Assembly (NCBI GenBank): GCA_028702365.1
Contig: JAQVOZ010000019.1
Span: 1 to 12,305 of the forward strand
Source of the DNA: Candidatus Omnitrophota bacterium
Lineage (GTDB): Bacteria > Omnitrophota > Gorgyraeia > Duberdicusellales > 4484-171
Length of the DNA: 12,305 bases
Reading direction: 5' to 3'
Shown here one piece after another: positions 1-6,825 of the stretch. Position 1 is the first letter of the stretch. The number at the start of each line of letters is the position of its first letter. A program made the position numbers and the translations under genes. The notes under the pieces are model-generated. The model saw only the letters and a program-made list of their open reading frames with translations. It was not told the DNA's origin and searched no databases.

Positions 1-927
1 GCACTTGCTTTTATATATTTTCTTGAAAAGGATATCGACTTTGTTGTTTTAGAAACAGGCTTAGGCGGCAGGCTTGATGCAACTAACGTAACTATCCCGC
101 TTGTAAGCATACTTACGCACATAGGTTATGACCACATGGATAAGCTTGGAATGCGTTTAGGCGAAATAGCCAAAGAAAAAGCGGGGATTATTAAAAGAAA
201 CGTTGATGTTGTTTCGGCCCGCCAGGCGCCTTCCGTTTATAGGGTTATTAATCAAAAAACTCACAAAATGAAATCAAGGCTGTTTGCTTTCGGCAAAGCT
301 TTCAAATCGACAAATGAATGCCTGGGCAGTAAATATACAAATTTTGATTTTCATTTCGGCAAGAAAAAGCTTGGGGCTTTCAAAATTTTTCTTCGTGGAA
401 AATGCCAGATAGAAAATGCATCTTTGGCTGTAGCTGCCATTTTTCTTCTAAAAGAAAAAGGGCAAATATCCGGCAATTTAAACTTTAAGGAAGCGCTGTG
501 TAAATCATTTTTAGAAGGCCGGTTTGAGGTTTTAAAAAACAACCCTTTGATTGTTTCTGATATTGCGCATAATGAGCCGTCATTTAGGGTATTATCTGAA
601 AATTTAAAACTTTATTACCCGGCAAAGAAAATAATTCTTATCTTTGCTGCATCAAGCGACAAAGACGTAAAAAAAATGCTTAAGAAAATGAAATATAAGC
701 ACCTTATACTTACCCGTTTCAATAATCCGCGCTCATTCAGGCCGGAACAGATAAGAGATATATGTAATATCAAAACTGCTCCCTTGGCAGAAGACATAAA
801 TAAAGCTTTAGAAATCGCAAAACAATTATATAATGATGGCTCAATTATTGTTGTAAGCGGTTCGCTTTTTTTGGTAAGCGAAGCGAAAAAACTGCTTAAA
901 GCCACAAATCTTAAGGCTGCGTCATAG
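1..927 (+). CDS. folC: Folylpolyglutamate synthase / dihydrofolate synthase, C-terminal part (5' end outside window)
   Basis: The reading frame is open from base 1 and encodes 308 residues before TAG. The start codon and the N-terminal ATP-binding P-loop lie upstream of the window. FolC is a cytoplasmic Mur-ligase-family enzyme. It joins glutamate to dihydropteroate and/or adds gamma-glutamate tails to folates, which retains them in the cell. Visible family motifs are ETGLGGRLDATNV near fragment residues 18-30, the HIGYDHMDKLG stretch with the conserved Asp-His around residues 40-50, and EIAKEKAGIIK shortly after. Further on, SDIAHNEPS corresponds to the usual 'DGAHNP' and AASSDKDV to the usual 'GALKDKD' of the C-terminal ligase domain. 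Both are diverged but in the right order. The stop is 8 nt before the mnmE ATG, so the two are probably co-transcribed. An internal ATG at 136 is not the true start, because conserved sequence lies upstream of it. Confidence 0.95.
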   Translation, partial: ALAFIYFLEKDIDFVVLETGLGGRLDATNVTIPLVSILTHIGYDHMDKLGMRLGEIAKEKAGIIKRNVDVVSARQAPSVYRVINQKTHKMKSRLFAFGKAFKSTNECLGSKYTNFDFHFGKKKLGAFKIFLRGKCQIENASLAVAAIFLLKEKGQISGNLNFKEALCKSFLEGRFEVLKNNPLIVSDIAHNEPSFRVLSENLKLYYPAKKIILIFAASSDKDVKKMLKKMKYKHLILTRFNNPRSFRPEQIRDICNIKTAPLAEDINKALEIAKQLYNDGSIIVVSGSLFLVSEAKKLLKATNLKAAS

Positions 928-935
928 AAAAATAT

Positions 936-2378
936 ATGAGCTTGGTAAGGCTTAAAGATTATAACACTAACGATACAATTGCTGCTATTGCTACATTCCT
1001 ATCGAAATCTGCTCTCGGCGTAATCAAGATTTCAGGTAAAGACGCCATAAACATTATCCATAAAGTTTTTATTCCAAGGCGCAAAAAAGATATTAGAAAG
1101 GCGAAAACTTATACATTGCATTACGGCTGGATTTTTAACGGGCTAAAGCGAGGAAAGAAATCTATGGTTGATGAGGTTTTGGTAAGCATTATGAGGAAAC
1201 CATCTTCATATACCTGCGAAGACGTGGTTGAGATATCTTGCCACGGAGGCGCGGTTGTGCTTAATAAAATCCTGGAAGTAATATTAAAGCAAGGCGCGAG
1301 ATTGGCCCGGCCGGGAGAATTCACATACAGAGCTTTTTTAAACGGCCGCATAGACCTCTTACAGGCAGAAGGCATAAAAACAATCGTAGATGCAAAAACA
1401 GATAAAGCCTTGCAAACTGCAGTTTCACAGCTGAAAGGAGAGGCATTTGAGAAATTTAATGAAGTTAAGGAAGCCGTAAAAGATGTATTTTTGTCCATGG
1501 AAGCTGATATTAATTTTCCCGAGGATGATTCTAAGGTAGAGCTTAAGGGCGTAAAAAACAAGATACAAAAAATAAGCGCTGCCATAAAAGCTATTCAAGA
1601 TGCGGACAAAGAATCAAAAATAATAAAGGATGGCCTGGTGTGTGTTATTTGCGGGAAAACCAATGCCGGGAAATCCACGCTTTTTAACACTTTATTGCAG
1701 GAAGAGCGGGTGATAGTAAGTGAAGTTGCCGGAACAACCCGCGATGCGATTGAAGAAACCATAAACATAAGAGGAATACCCTTACGTATTTTTGATACAG
1801 CAGGTATCCTGACGCCAGAAAATTTCATTGAAAAAAAAGCCCTGGAAAAATCATCAAAAATTTTTAGTGAAGCTGATTTGATTATGCTGGTGCTTGATGG
1901 CTCCCGGCCCATGGAAAAAGACGACTTTTTTTTATTAAATAAAATCAAAAATTTACGCGACAGAGAAGATAACGGCCGAGAATGCAAAAAGAGCGTTATA
2001 GTTATAATAAACAAAAGCGATTTAGCCCAAAAGCTAAACCTAAAAAATATTTCGCGCATAAAAGGTTTTAAGGTAAAATTGAGTGCTCTTTGCAAGGAAG
2101 GCATAGAAGATTTGGAAAAAGCCATAGTCAGGGCAGCCGGTTCTTTCTCGGGCAAGAAAGAGGATTTGGTTTTTCTTAACAGATACCAGAGTGAAATACT
2201 AAAAAACGCGCATAAAGATATCCGGGAGGCGCAAACATATTTAAGTGAAGGTCGGGAAATTGATTTAGTGAATTTATCTTTAAAGAATGCGTTGGATAAT
2301 TTGGGTAAATTAACCGGCGAGGTTTTTTGCGAGGAATTATTGGAAAGTATTTTTAATGATTTTTGTATCGGGAAATAA
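936..2378 (+). CDS. mnmE: tRNA uridine-5-carboxymethylaminomethyl(34) synthesis GTPase MnmE
   Basis: The 480-residue product is slightly longer than the usual ~450. MnmE works with MnmG to modify wobble U34 of certain tRNAs, using a one-carbon unit from 5,10-methylene-tetrahydrofolate. Residues ~10-130 form the folate-binding N domain, with NDTIAAIAT, a CHGG at 102-105 and RPGEFTYRAFLNGR at 125-138. Helical segments surround an inserted G domain. It has G1 GKTNAGKS at 240-247, GTTRD at 266-270, G3 DTAG at 287-290, G4 NKSD at 359-362 and a G5-like SAL at 383-385. The protein ends in CIGK, with the conserved catalytic Cys at 477. The segment after DTAGI is diverged from the usual 'RET-D-VE' run. 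The ATG at 936 is 8 nt after the folC stop. No convincing Shine-Dalgarno is visible, so it may rely on translational coupling. Confidence 0.97.
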   Translation: MSLVRLKDYNTNDTIAAIATFLSKSALGVIKISGKDAINIIHKVFIPRRKKDIRKAKTYTLHYGWIFNGLKRGKKSMVDEVLVSIMRKPSSYTCEDVVEISCHGGAVVLNKILEVILKQGARLARPGEFTYRAFLNGRIDLLQAEGIKTIVDAKTDKALQTAVSQLKGEAFEKFNEVKEAVKDVFLSMEADINFPEDDSKVELKGVKNKIQKISAAIKAIQDADKESKIIKDGLVCVICGKTNAGKSTLFNTLLQEERVIVSEVAGTTRDAIEETINIRGIPLRIFDTAGILTPENFIEKKALEKSSKIFSEADLIMLVLDGSRPMEKDDFFLLNKIKNLRDREDNGRECKKSVIVIINKSDLAQKLNLKNISRIKGFKVKLSALCKEGIEDLEKAIVRAAGSFSGKKEDLVFLNRYQSEILKNAHKDIREAQTYLSEGREIDLVNLSLKNALDNLGKLTGEVFCEELLESIFNDFCIGK

Positions 2379-2384
2379 CGCGTA

Positions 2385-2440
2385 GATTAACACAGATTCA
2401 ATCTGTGTTAATCTGGTTAAATCTATATTAATCTGTGTAT
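2385..2440. repeat. Inverted repeat running into a 10-bp tandem repeat (ATCTGTGTTA type)
   Basis: Bases 2385-2398 (GATTAACACAGATT) are perfectly mirrored at 2400-2413 around a single base. Overlapping this, 2401-2440 reads as four consecutive 10-mers: ATCTGTGTTA, ATCTGGTTAA, ATCTATATTA, ATCTGTGTAT. From memory, ATCTGTGTTAATCTG-like tracts recur between genes in several environmental bacterial lineages. No coding sense is visible and no T-tract follows, so it is not an obvious terminator. It follows the mnmE stop by only 6 bp. Confidence 0.75.
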
Positions 2441-2443
2441 AAT
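2438..2443 (+). promoter_or_regulatory. Possible -10 box (TATAAT) for folE
   Basis: A perfect TATAAT lies at the end of the ATCTGTGTTA repeat, about 118 bp before the folE start. The -35 region at the standard distance (around 2415-2420, GGTTAA) is poor, so promoter activity is only suggested. Transcription from here would place both downstream hairpins in the folE leader. Confidence 0.35.
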
Positions 2444-2445
2444 AT

Positions 2446-2519
2446 ACTTCCTGGCGCCTGTATACTGGAAAAATTTCCTGTTTTTGGGACAGGAAATTTT
2501 TCCAGAGCGCCTCGGAAGT
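2446..2519 (+). promoter_or_regulatory. Long nested palindrome in the folE leader
   Basis: A perfect 16-bp stem (2466-2481 with 2489-2504, TGGAAAAATTTCCTGT and its reverse complement) closes a 7-nt loop TTTTGGG. It is flanked by GGCGC/GCGCC (2453-2457 with 2507-2511) and ACTTCC/GGAAGT (2446-2451 with 2514-2519), giving a ~74-nt near-continuous hairpin. No run of T follows, so it does not look like an intrinsic terminator. It could be an RNA leader structure, an RNase-processing site or a small MITE-like palindrome. I do not recognise it as a known riboswitch. Confidence 0.6.
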
Positions 2520-2553
2520 TATTTTATCCTCCTACGGCGGATAAAATAAGGAG
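2519..2553 (+). promoter_or_regulatory. Hairpin abutting the folE ribosome binding site
   Basis: TTATTTTATCC (2519-2529) pairs perfectly with GGATAAAATAA (2539-2549), an 11-bp stem. Its 3' arm takes in the first two bases of the Shine-Dalgarno AAGGAG (2548-2553). The loop holds CCTCCT-like sequence that could alternatively pair with GGAG. This arrangement could modulate folE translation. That is inference from the base pairing only. Confidence 0.5.
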
Positions 2554-2560
2554 TATAAAA

Positions 2561-3121
2561 ATGGATAAGAAAAAAATTGAACAGGGCGTAAAACTTATTC
2601 TGGAAGCTGTCGGAGCAGACTTAACGAAAAAAGATATTGCCATAACGCCCATGAGGGTCGCTGAAATGTATGGAGAAATTTTAAGCGGGCAATTCAAAAG
2701 TGCGGAAGAGGAACTTGAAGTCATCTTAGAGCAAAAGCATGACGAAATAATACTCTTGAAGGGAATACCGTTATACTCGATGTGCGAACACCATATGCTG
2801 CCCTTTATGGGAAAAGCTCACGTTGCCTATATCCCAGATAAACGCATAACGGGGCTCAGTAAAATAGCGAGGGTTGTGGACGTGCTTTCAAAACGCCTTC
2901 AGGTGCAGGAGCGTTTAACCACGCAAATAGCCGACGTAATCATGAAAAAATTAAAGCCAAAAGGCGTTATGGTGGTTATTGAAGCTGAGCATCTTTGTAT
3001 GTCGATGCGCGGAGTAAAAAAACCCGGGACATTGACTGCAACTTCCGTTGTAAGAGGAATATTCCTTACAAACCAAAAAACCCGCCAGGAGGCCTTAAGT
3101 TTAATTGCCACTTCGCGATAA
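2561..3121 (+). CDS. folE: GTP cyclohydrolase I (type IA)
   Basis: The 186-residue product has the normal length for this family. It converts GTP to 7,8-dihydroneopterin triphosphate, the first committed step of folate (and pterin) synthesis, as a cytoplasmic decamer with a catalytic Zn. Zn ligands are visible as Cys75 and His78 in SMCEHHMLPF and Cys146 in EAEHLCMSMRG. Other family blocks include TPMRVAEMY at 29-37, ITGLSKIARVVD at ~96-107 and RLQVQERLT at 112-120. The frame is open from an ATG at 2435, but that stretch is a hairpin-rich leader. The ATG at 2561 has AAGGAG 7 nt upstream and matches where the family begins, so I chose it. The window also carries folC and mnmE, whose products make or use folates. 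Confidence 0.97.
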   Translation: MDKKKIEQGVKLILEAVGADLTKKDIAITPMRVAEMYGEILSGQFKSAEEELEVILEQKHDEIILLKGIPLYSMCEHHMLPFMGKAHVAYIPDKRITGLSKIARVVDVLSKRLQVQERLTTQIADVIMKKLKPKGVMVVIEAEHLCMSMRGVKKPGTLTATSVVRGIFLTNQKTRQEALSLIATSR

Positions 3122-3125
3122 ATGT

Positions 3126-3161
3126 AAGGTTTACATGGATTTATCGTGTAGACCTTTTTTT
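3126..3161 (+). terminator. Intrinsic terminator after folE
   Basis: AAGGTTTACA (3126-3135) pairs with TGTAGACCTT (3147-3156). This is a 10-bp stem with one G-U pair and an 11-nt loop. The 3' arm runs into a 7-T tract at 3155-3161. It starts 5 nt after the folE stop and separates folE from the next operon. Confidence 0.8.
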
Positions 3162-3194
3162 GCTTGTAATCGTCTAATCATTAGAGGTGATAAT

Positions 3195-3680
3195 ATGAAA
3201 AATAAGTATTTTGGGATTTTGTTGGTTATATTTACAGCGATATTTGTTTTTGGGGTATTTTCCAATGCCGAAGCCGCCACCTTAAAGGAAAGGGTAATAG
3301 CCAGGGTTTTAGTTTTTGAGGCATTGCCGGATAAAGAGAAGGATGAGCTTATTGAGTTAAGAAAAACAGACAAGGAAAAATTCAAGGTTATTTTGAAGGA
3401 AAAACTTGTTGCGAAAAGACAGGAGCTGGAACAGCTCGAAAAGAATGACCCGGAAAAGTTTAAAGCTCTTATGGAAAGAACAACGGCCAAGATAAAAGCG
3501 CGGCTTACCGAGCTTAAGAAAAACAATCCTAAAAAATACGAAGAGTTAAAAGCAAAAAGAAGAGAACATTTAAAAAGGCGGCTTGAGCATCTTAAGGAAA
3601 ACGACCCGCAAAAATACGAAGAGCTTAAGAAAAAAATTCAGGAACACAGGGCAATACATTCAATAGAAAATAATTTATAA
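3195..3680 (+). CDS. Exported charged protein of four 26-residue helical repeats (function unknown)
   Basis: The 161-residue product has a clear signal peptide: Lys-containing N-region, hydrophobic run at 6-22, and likely cleavage after NAEA near residue 27. The mature part is dominated by Lys and Glu with almost no aromatic residues besides F/Y at fixed repeat positions. It holds four gap-free tandem repeats of exactly 26 residues (55-80, 81-106, 107-132, 133-158). The pattern is L-x2-[NT]-[DN]-[PK]-x-K-[FY] followed by an amphipathic helix, as in LKKNNPKKYEELK. I infer a long helical or coiled-coil periplasmic protein. The position before an ECF sigma/anti-sigma pair recalls periplasmic sensor proteins of the Spy/CpxP/CnrX kind, but I see no family motif (for example LTxxQ). 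The ATG at 3195 follows AGAGGTGAT, a good ribosome binding site. An upstream in-frame ATG at 3105 would overlap folE and is rejected. Confidence 0.85.
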   Translation: MKNKYFGILLVIFTAIFVFGVFSNAEAATLKERVIARVLVFEALPDKEKDELIELRKTDKEKFKVILKEKLVAKRQELEQLEKNDPEKFKALMERTTAKIKARLTELKKNNPKKYEELKAKRREHLKRRLEHLKENDPQKYEELKKKIQEHRAIHSIENNL

Positions 3681-3689
3681 AAATAAAAA

Positions 3690-4244
3690 GTGCTTAAGAG
3701 CAAAGAAGAGGATATAAGGCGCCTGGCGGATAATTTTCTAAACGGAGACAGCCACGCATTCGGCGAGTTGGCAAAGCTTATATATTCCGATATCCTGAAT
3801 ATCTCTTACCGTTATTTGGCAAATATGGAAGATGCAAAAGATGCCCTGCAGATTTCTCTTTTAAAAATACACGATGGCCTTAAATATTTTAAAGGCGCTT
3901 CAAAGCTTTCCACATGGATTTATAGAATAAGCATAAATACGTCGCTTGATTCTTTGCGCAGGCGCCGCAGTATATTTAATCTTGGCACGAGATACAAGAG
4001 CGAAGCAAGCAATGAGAGCGCCTGCTTAAGAGAAGAGCTAGACCTTAAAGATAAAAAAGAATTGATAAGGAAAGAAATCTCAAGTCTTCCGCTTCGGCAA
4101 AAAAATGTATTTATATTGAAACACTATGAGGGCCTGACGATAGAAGAGATAAGCGGCACCATGGGATGTTCCGAAAGCGCAGTAAAGACTCATTTAAAAA
4201 GAGCCGTAGAGCGGCTGCGAAAGAAGATGGAGGTTATATTATGA
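3690..4244 (+). CDS. ECF-type RNA polymerase sigma factor (sigma-70 family)
   Basis: The 184-residue product has the two-domain layout of ECF sigma factors. Region 2 spans ~24-92: AFGELAKLIY, then the region 2.1/2.2 segment DAKDALQISLLKIHDGL, then region 2.3/2.4 STWIYRISINTSLDSLRRRR. Region 4 spans ~130-180, with LPLRQKNVFILKHYEGLTI and the helix-turn-helix EEISGTMGCSESAVKTHLKR. It should recruit RNA polymerase to a specific promoter set and be held inactive by the anti-sigma factor encoded next. The start is a GTG 9 nt after the previous stop. The spacing and shared direction suggest one transcript, though no strong Shine-Dalgarno is visible. Its last bases overlap the anti-sigma ATG as ATGA (4241-4244), a sign of translational coupling. 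The ECF subgroup cannot be assigned by eye. Confidence 0.93.
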   Translation: MLKSKEEDIRRLADNFLNGDSHAFGELAKLIYSDILNISYRYLANMEDAKDALQISLLKIHDGLKYFKGASKLSTWIYRISINTSLDSLRRRRSIFNLGTRYKSEASNESACLREELDLKDKKELIRKEISSLPLRQKNVFILKHYEGLTIEEISGTMGCSESAVKTHLKRAVERLRKKMEVIL

Positions 4245-4747
4245 AGTGCCCTGACGAGAAACAAATGTTATTATTTTTCTATAACGAACTTAAAACGCCG
4301 GAAAAAAAGCTTACGGAAGAGCATTTTTTAGCGTGCAGTCATTGCAGCGGCCGCTATGAAAAGTTAAGTAGTTTCCTCAATACTGTTGACAGGGGAAAAG
4401 TGGATATTTCGCAGGACAATTTAAATGATATTTTAAAACAAATAGAGCCGTCCATAAAGCCAGTATCGATTCTAACGCGCTTGCAGCAAAAATTTTCTTT
4501 TGTAGCAGAGGATATATTAACAGCTTTAACGCGCAGGCCGCAGGTTGCTGTAGTTGCCCTTGCGATAATTGCGGTTATTTCACTGCTTCCGGTTATAAAT
4601 AAAGGTAAGACAGAACTTGCCCGCGAAGATGTGGTTGATATCGAAATGGAGCTGGTTTTTGAAGATTCGAATAATACCGATGTTATGCTGGATATTTTTA
4701 ATCTTAATTCTTCTCAAAAATCTTCCTCAACGAACATCTCGTCATAA
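4241..4747 (+). CDS. Zinc-finger transmembrane anti-sigma factor
   Basis: The 168-residue product starts at an ATG overlapping the sigma gene stop. An open frame from 4166 exists but lies inside the sigma gene. Residues 28-35 contain H-x3-C-x2-C (HFLACSHC), the signature of the zinc-containing anti-sigma (ZAS) domain that binds ECF sigma factors in the cytoplasm. One membrane helix follows at about 101-118 (VAVVALAIIAVISLLPVI). The tail of ~50 residues, acidic then Ser/Asn-rich, should face the periplasm. Topology and gene order indicate an envelope-signal module in which the exported protein at 3195-3680 may take part. The last 34 bp overlap the 3' end of the convergent helicase gene. Confidence 0.88.
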   Translation: MKCPDEKQMLLFFYNELKTPEKKLTEEHFLACSHCSGRYEKLSSFLNTVDRGKVDISQDNLNDILKQIEPSIKPVSILTRLQQKFSFVAEDILTALTRRPQVAVVALAIIAVISLLPVINKGKTELAREDVVDIEMELVFEDSNNTDVMLDIFNLNSSQKSSSTNISS

Positions 4748-6666
4748 TTTGAAAACGGTATTTCATTAAGGAACATCGACGGCCGGCAGATTATAAGCCC
4801 GTTTTTAAAAGTGTATTTTGCCTCAGGATAGGTTATATAAAGCAGTTCTTTTGCTCTTGTCGTTGCAACATAAAACAGCCTTCTTTCTTCTTCAAGGGCT
4901 TCTTGTTTTCCAAGAGCTTTAGGGTGAGGGAATTCATAGTCACTGAAGCCTATGATAAAAACTGTTTCCCATTCAAGCCCTTTTGCCTGGTGTATTGTTG
5001 AGAGAGTAAGAAATTCTCTTTTTTCTCCCGCAGAAAGCATGGATTCGCCTTTAAATTCTTCGAATGAGCTTAATTCAGTAAGAAACCTTCGGACAGTCGG
5101 ATAGTCCGCAGCCATTTTTGCAAGTTCTTCCAAATCAAGAATTCTGTCATCAGGGTTATCAAATGTTAAATAGCAGTAATCTTTGTAGAAAGATAAAATT
5201 TCTCTTATAGCATTTTGAGGCGTTTCGATAGTTCTTATCTTCCCAAATATTTTTGAAAACTCTCTAAAGCCTGTTTGCTGTCTTTTGGGAAGAGCTTTAA
5301 TTACTTCATCCGGTGATTTTTTTTCTTCAACAGACATTTTCCATATTTTTGTGGCGTAGCTGCGGCCTATCCCTTTATATAATGAAACAGCGCGCTTGAA
5401 AGATAATTCGTCGTTTTGGTTGTTAATTATTTTAAGGTATGCCATTACATCCTTTATGTGCGCCTGTTCGAAGAAACGCACCCCGCCGCGCATAATATAG
5501 GGGATATTTCTTTTCATTAGTTCTATTTCAAGCTCCAAAACCTGAAAGTGCGAACGAAAGAGCACGGCTATTTCGGAAAGCGCAATGCGCTGGCTGTGCA
5601 ATTCAAGCGCCCTTTGGGCTATGAATTTTGCCTGCGCATAAACATCTTTTGTTTTTACCGCCATCGGCTTTTCTGCGGCAGGCTTAACTGCCTTTAAAAC
5701 TTTAGGAAACTGGTTTATGTTATGCGTGATTATGTTGTTTGCGAGCGCAAGGATTTGCGGAGAAGACCTGTAGTTTATTTCAAGCTTGTAAATCTTTGCG
5801 CCTTCGAAAGTTTTTGGAAAATCCAGAAGGTTATTTATATCAGCGCCTCTAAATGAATATATTGACTGGGCATCGTCTCCTACGACAAGTATATTTTTAT
5901 GGACAGAGGACAGCCGTTTTATTATTTCAAACTGGATGCGGTTTGTATCCTGGTATTCATCAACCAAAATGTACTTGAAGTTTCCGGAGTATTTTTTACA
6001 AAGCTCATCTATTTCCAGAATTTTTAGCCAATAATTTAAGAGGTCGTTAAAATCCATGGTGTTGCTTTGTTTTTTCTTCTGTTCATACCGCGCGAGAACT
6101 TTTTTTATGTGAGACGAATATTCTTCTATATGAGGGTAGGTTTCACAAATTACATCTTCCGCTTTCTTAAGCGAATTTACGCAAATGCTGTAAATGTTTG
6201 AGATGATATCTTTTTTCGGAAAGAGCTTCGCATCTTTGGTATAACCCAACTCTTCTATGCAGTCTTCAAGCAAATCTTTTGAATCTTCTTTGTCTATAAT
6301 GGTAAAGTTTGCAGAGTATCCGATAGTCTGGGCCTCTTTTCTTAAAATCATATTTCCCACATGATGAAATGTTCCTGCCCAAAGTCCGGAGAGGCTTGAT
6401 TTAAGGACTGTTTCCGCCCGGTGAATCATTTCCTTGGAAGCTTTATTCGTAAATGTTACAAGCAGTATATTCTGCGCCGGTACGCCTTGTGAGAGCAAAT
6501 AGGCTAGCCTGTAGATTAAAACCCGGGTTTTACCCGAGCCTGCACCGGCAAGAACGAGTGACGGCCCGTCCGCTTCTTTTACGACTTTTAGCTGTTGAGG
6601 GTTTAAGTTTTCTTCGTAGTTTATTTCGGTTGTAGAAACGAAAGGAGTCAATTTATAACTTTTCAT
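4714..6666 (-). CDS. ATP-dependent DNA helicase, UvrD/PcrA/Rep type (SF1A)
   Basis: The 650-residue product is a 3'-5' DNA translocase or helicase of the UvrD/Rep superfamily. It shows the full motif series: Q motif LNPQQ (21-25), Walker A AGAGSGKT (40-47), Ia TFTNKA (71-76), motif II VDEYQDTN (235-242), motif III GDDAQSIYSFRGAD (263-276), motif IV NYRS (298-301), motif V TIHQAKGLEW (557-566) and motif VI EERRLFYVATTRA (593-605). It is shorter than E. coli UvrD (~720 aa) and stops soon after motif VI, so the C-terminal tail is short. UvrD, PcrA and Rep cannot be separated by eye. No Shine-Dalgarno precedes the ATG at 6664-6666, and a TATCAT box lies just upstream on the minus strand, so a leaderless mRNA is possible. 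The gene diverges from the first riboswitch unit, whose duplicated promoter segment begins 11 bp away. Confidence 0.95.
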   Translation of the reverse strand: MKSYKLTPFVSTTEINYEENLNPQQLKVVKEADGPSLVLAGAGSGKTRVLIYRLAYLLSQGVPAQNILLVTFTNKASKEMIHRAETVLKSSLSGLWAGTFHHVGNMILRKEAQTIGYSANFTIIDKEDSKDLLEDCIEELGYTKDAKLFPKKDIISNIYSICVNSLKKAEDVICETYPHIEEYSSHIKKVLARYEQKKKQSNTMDFNDLLNYWLKILEIDELCKKYSGNFKYILVDEYQDTNRIQFEIIKRLSSVHKNILVVGDDAQSIYSFRGADINNLLDFPKTFEGAKIYKLEINYRSSPQILALANNIITHNINQFPKVLKAVKPAAEKPMAVKTKDVYAQAKFIAQRALELHSQRIALSEIAVLFRSHFQVLELEIELMKRNIPYIMRGGVRFFEQAHIKDVMAYLKIINNQNDELSFKRAVSLYKGIGRSYATKIWKMSVEEKKSPDEVIKALPKRQQTGFREFSKIFGKIRTIETPQNAIREILSFYKDYCYLTFDNPDDRILDLEELAKMAADYPTVRRFLTELSSFEEFKGESMLSAGEKREFLTLSTIHQAKGLEWETVFIIGFSDYEFPHPKALGKQEALEEERRLFYVATTRAKELLYITYPEAKYTFKNGLIICRPSMFLNEIPFSNYDEMFVEEDF

Positions 6667-6746
6667 AGGGATTATGATAGCAGGAATTTTTTAAAAATCC
6701 AGAAACTAAATTAATGATAAATCAAGCTAGTAGAGAGGAATTAATT

Positions 6747-6766
6747 ATTTGAAATCGTTTTCAAAT
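6747..6766 (+). promoter_or_regulatory. Palindromic operator (LacI/GalR-like), copy 1
   Basis: ATTTGAAA TCGT TTTCAAAT has 8-bp arms and a 4-bp centre with CG. The core TGAAATCGTTTTCA fits the LacI/GalR-family pattern TGWAANCGNTNWCA (the CcpA cre form). The same site, with CCGT as centre, sits at 10642-10661. In both copies the centre is 49.5 bp from the first base of the -10 box, i.e. about -61 to -62 from the expected transcription start, a typical activator position. The binding protein is not in the window. Confidence 0.65.
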
Positions 6767-6805
6767 GCAGCCCCAAATAACCTTATATTTGCTATCTTTG
6801 TGTGT

Positions 6806-6811
6806 TATACT
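6806..6811 (+). promoter_or_regulatory. Probable -10 box of riboswitch unit 1
   Basis: TATACT preceded by TGT gives an extended -10 (TGnTATACT). The -35 region near 6783-6788 (TTATAT) is weak, which suits an activator-dependent promoter. Transcription would start near 6818, just before the aptamer. Confidence 0.55.
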
Positions 6812-6825
6812 TAAATGGTGGAGTG

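Larger units (their letters stand above)
6678..6822 (+). repeat. Duplicated promoter region, copy 1
   Basis: This ~145-bp segment is repeated at 10573-10718 with, by my count, about 20 differences and one indel (roughly 85% identity). Long identical blocks include TCCAGAAACTAAATTAAT and ATCAAGCTAGTAGAGAG. It contains the operator palindrome and the -10 box and ends at ATGGTGGA, near the predicted transcription start. Conservation extends well upstream of the promoter core, so other binding sites may lie at 6695-6740. Confidence 0.9.

Noticed and set aside
2435..2560. Upstream start for folE giving a 228-residue protein
   Set aside because: The extra 42 residues come from a hairpin-rich leader. 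The ATG at 2561 has a proper AAGGAG and fits the family N-terminus.
3105..3194. Upstream start for the 26-residue-repeat protein
   Set aside because: It would overlap the folE end and its terminator and bury the signal peptide 30 residues in. The ATG at 3195 has a good ribosome binding site.
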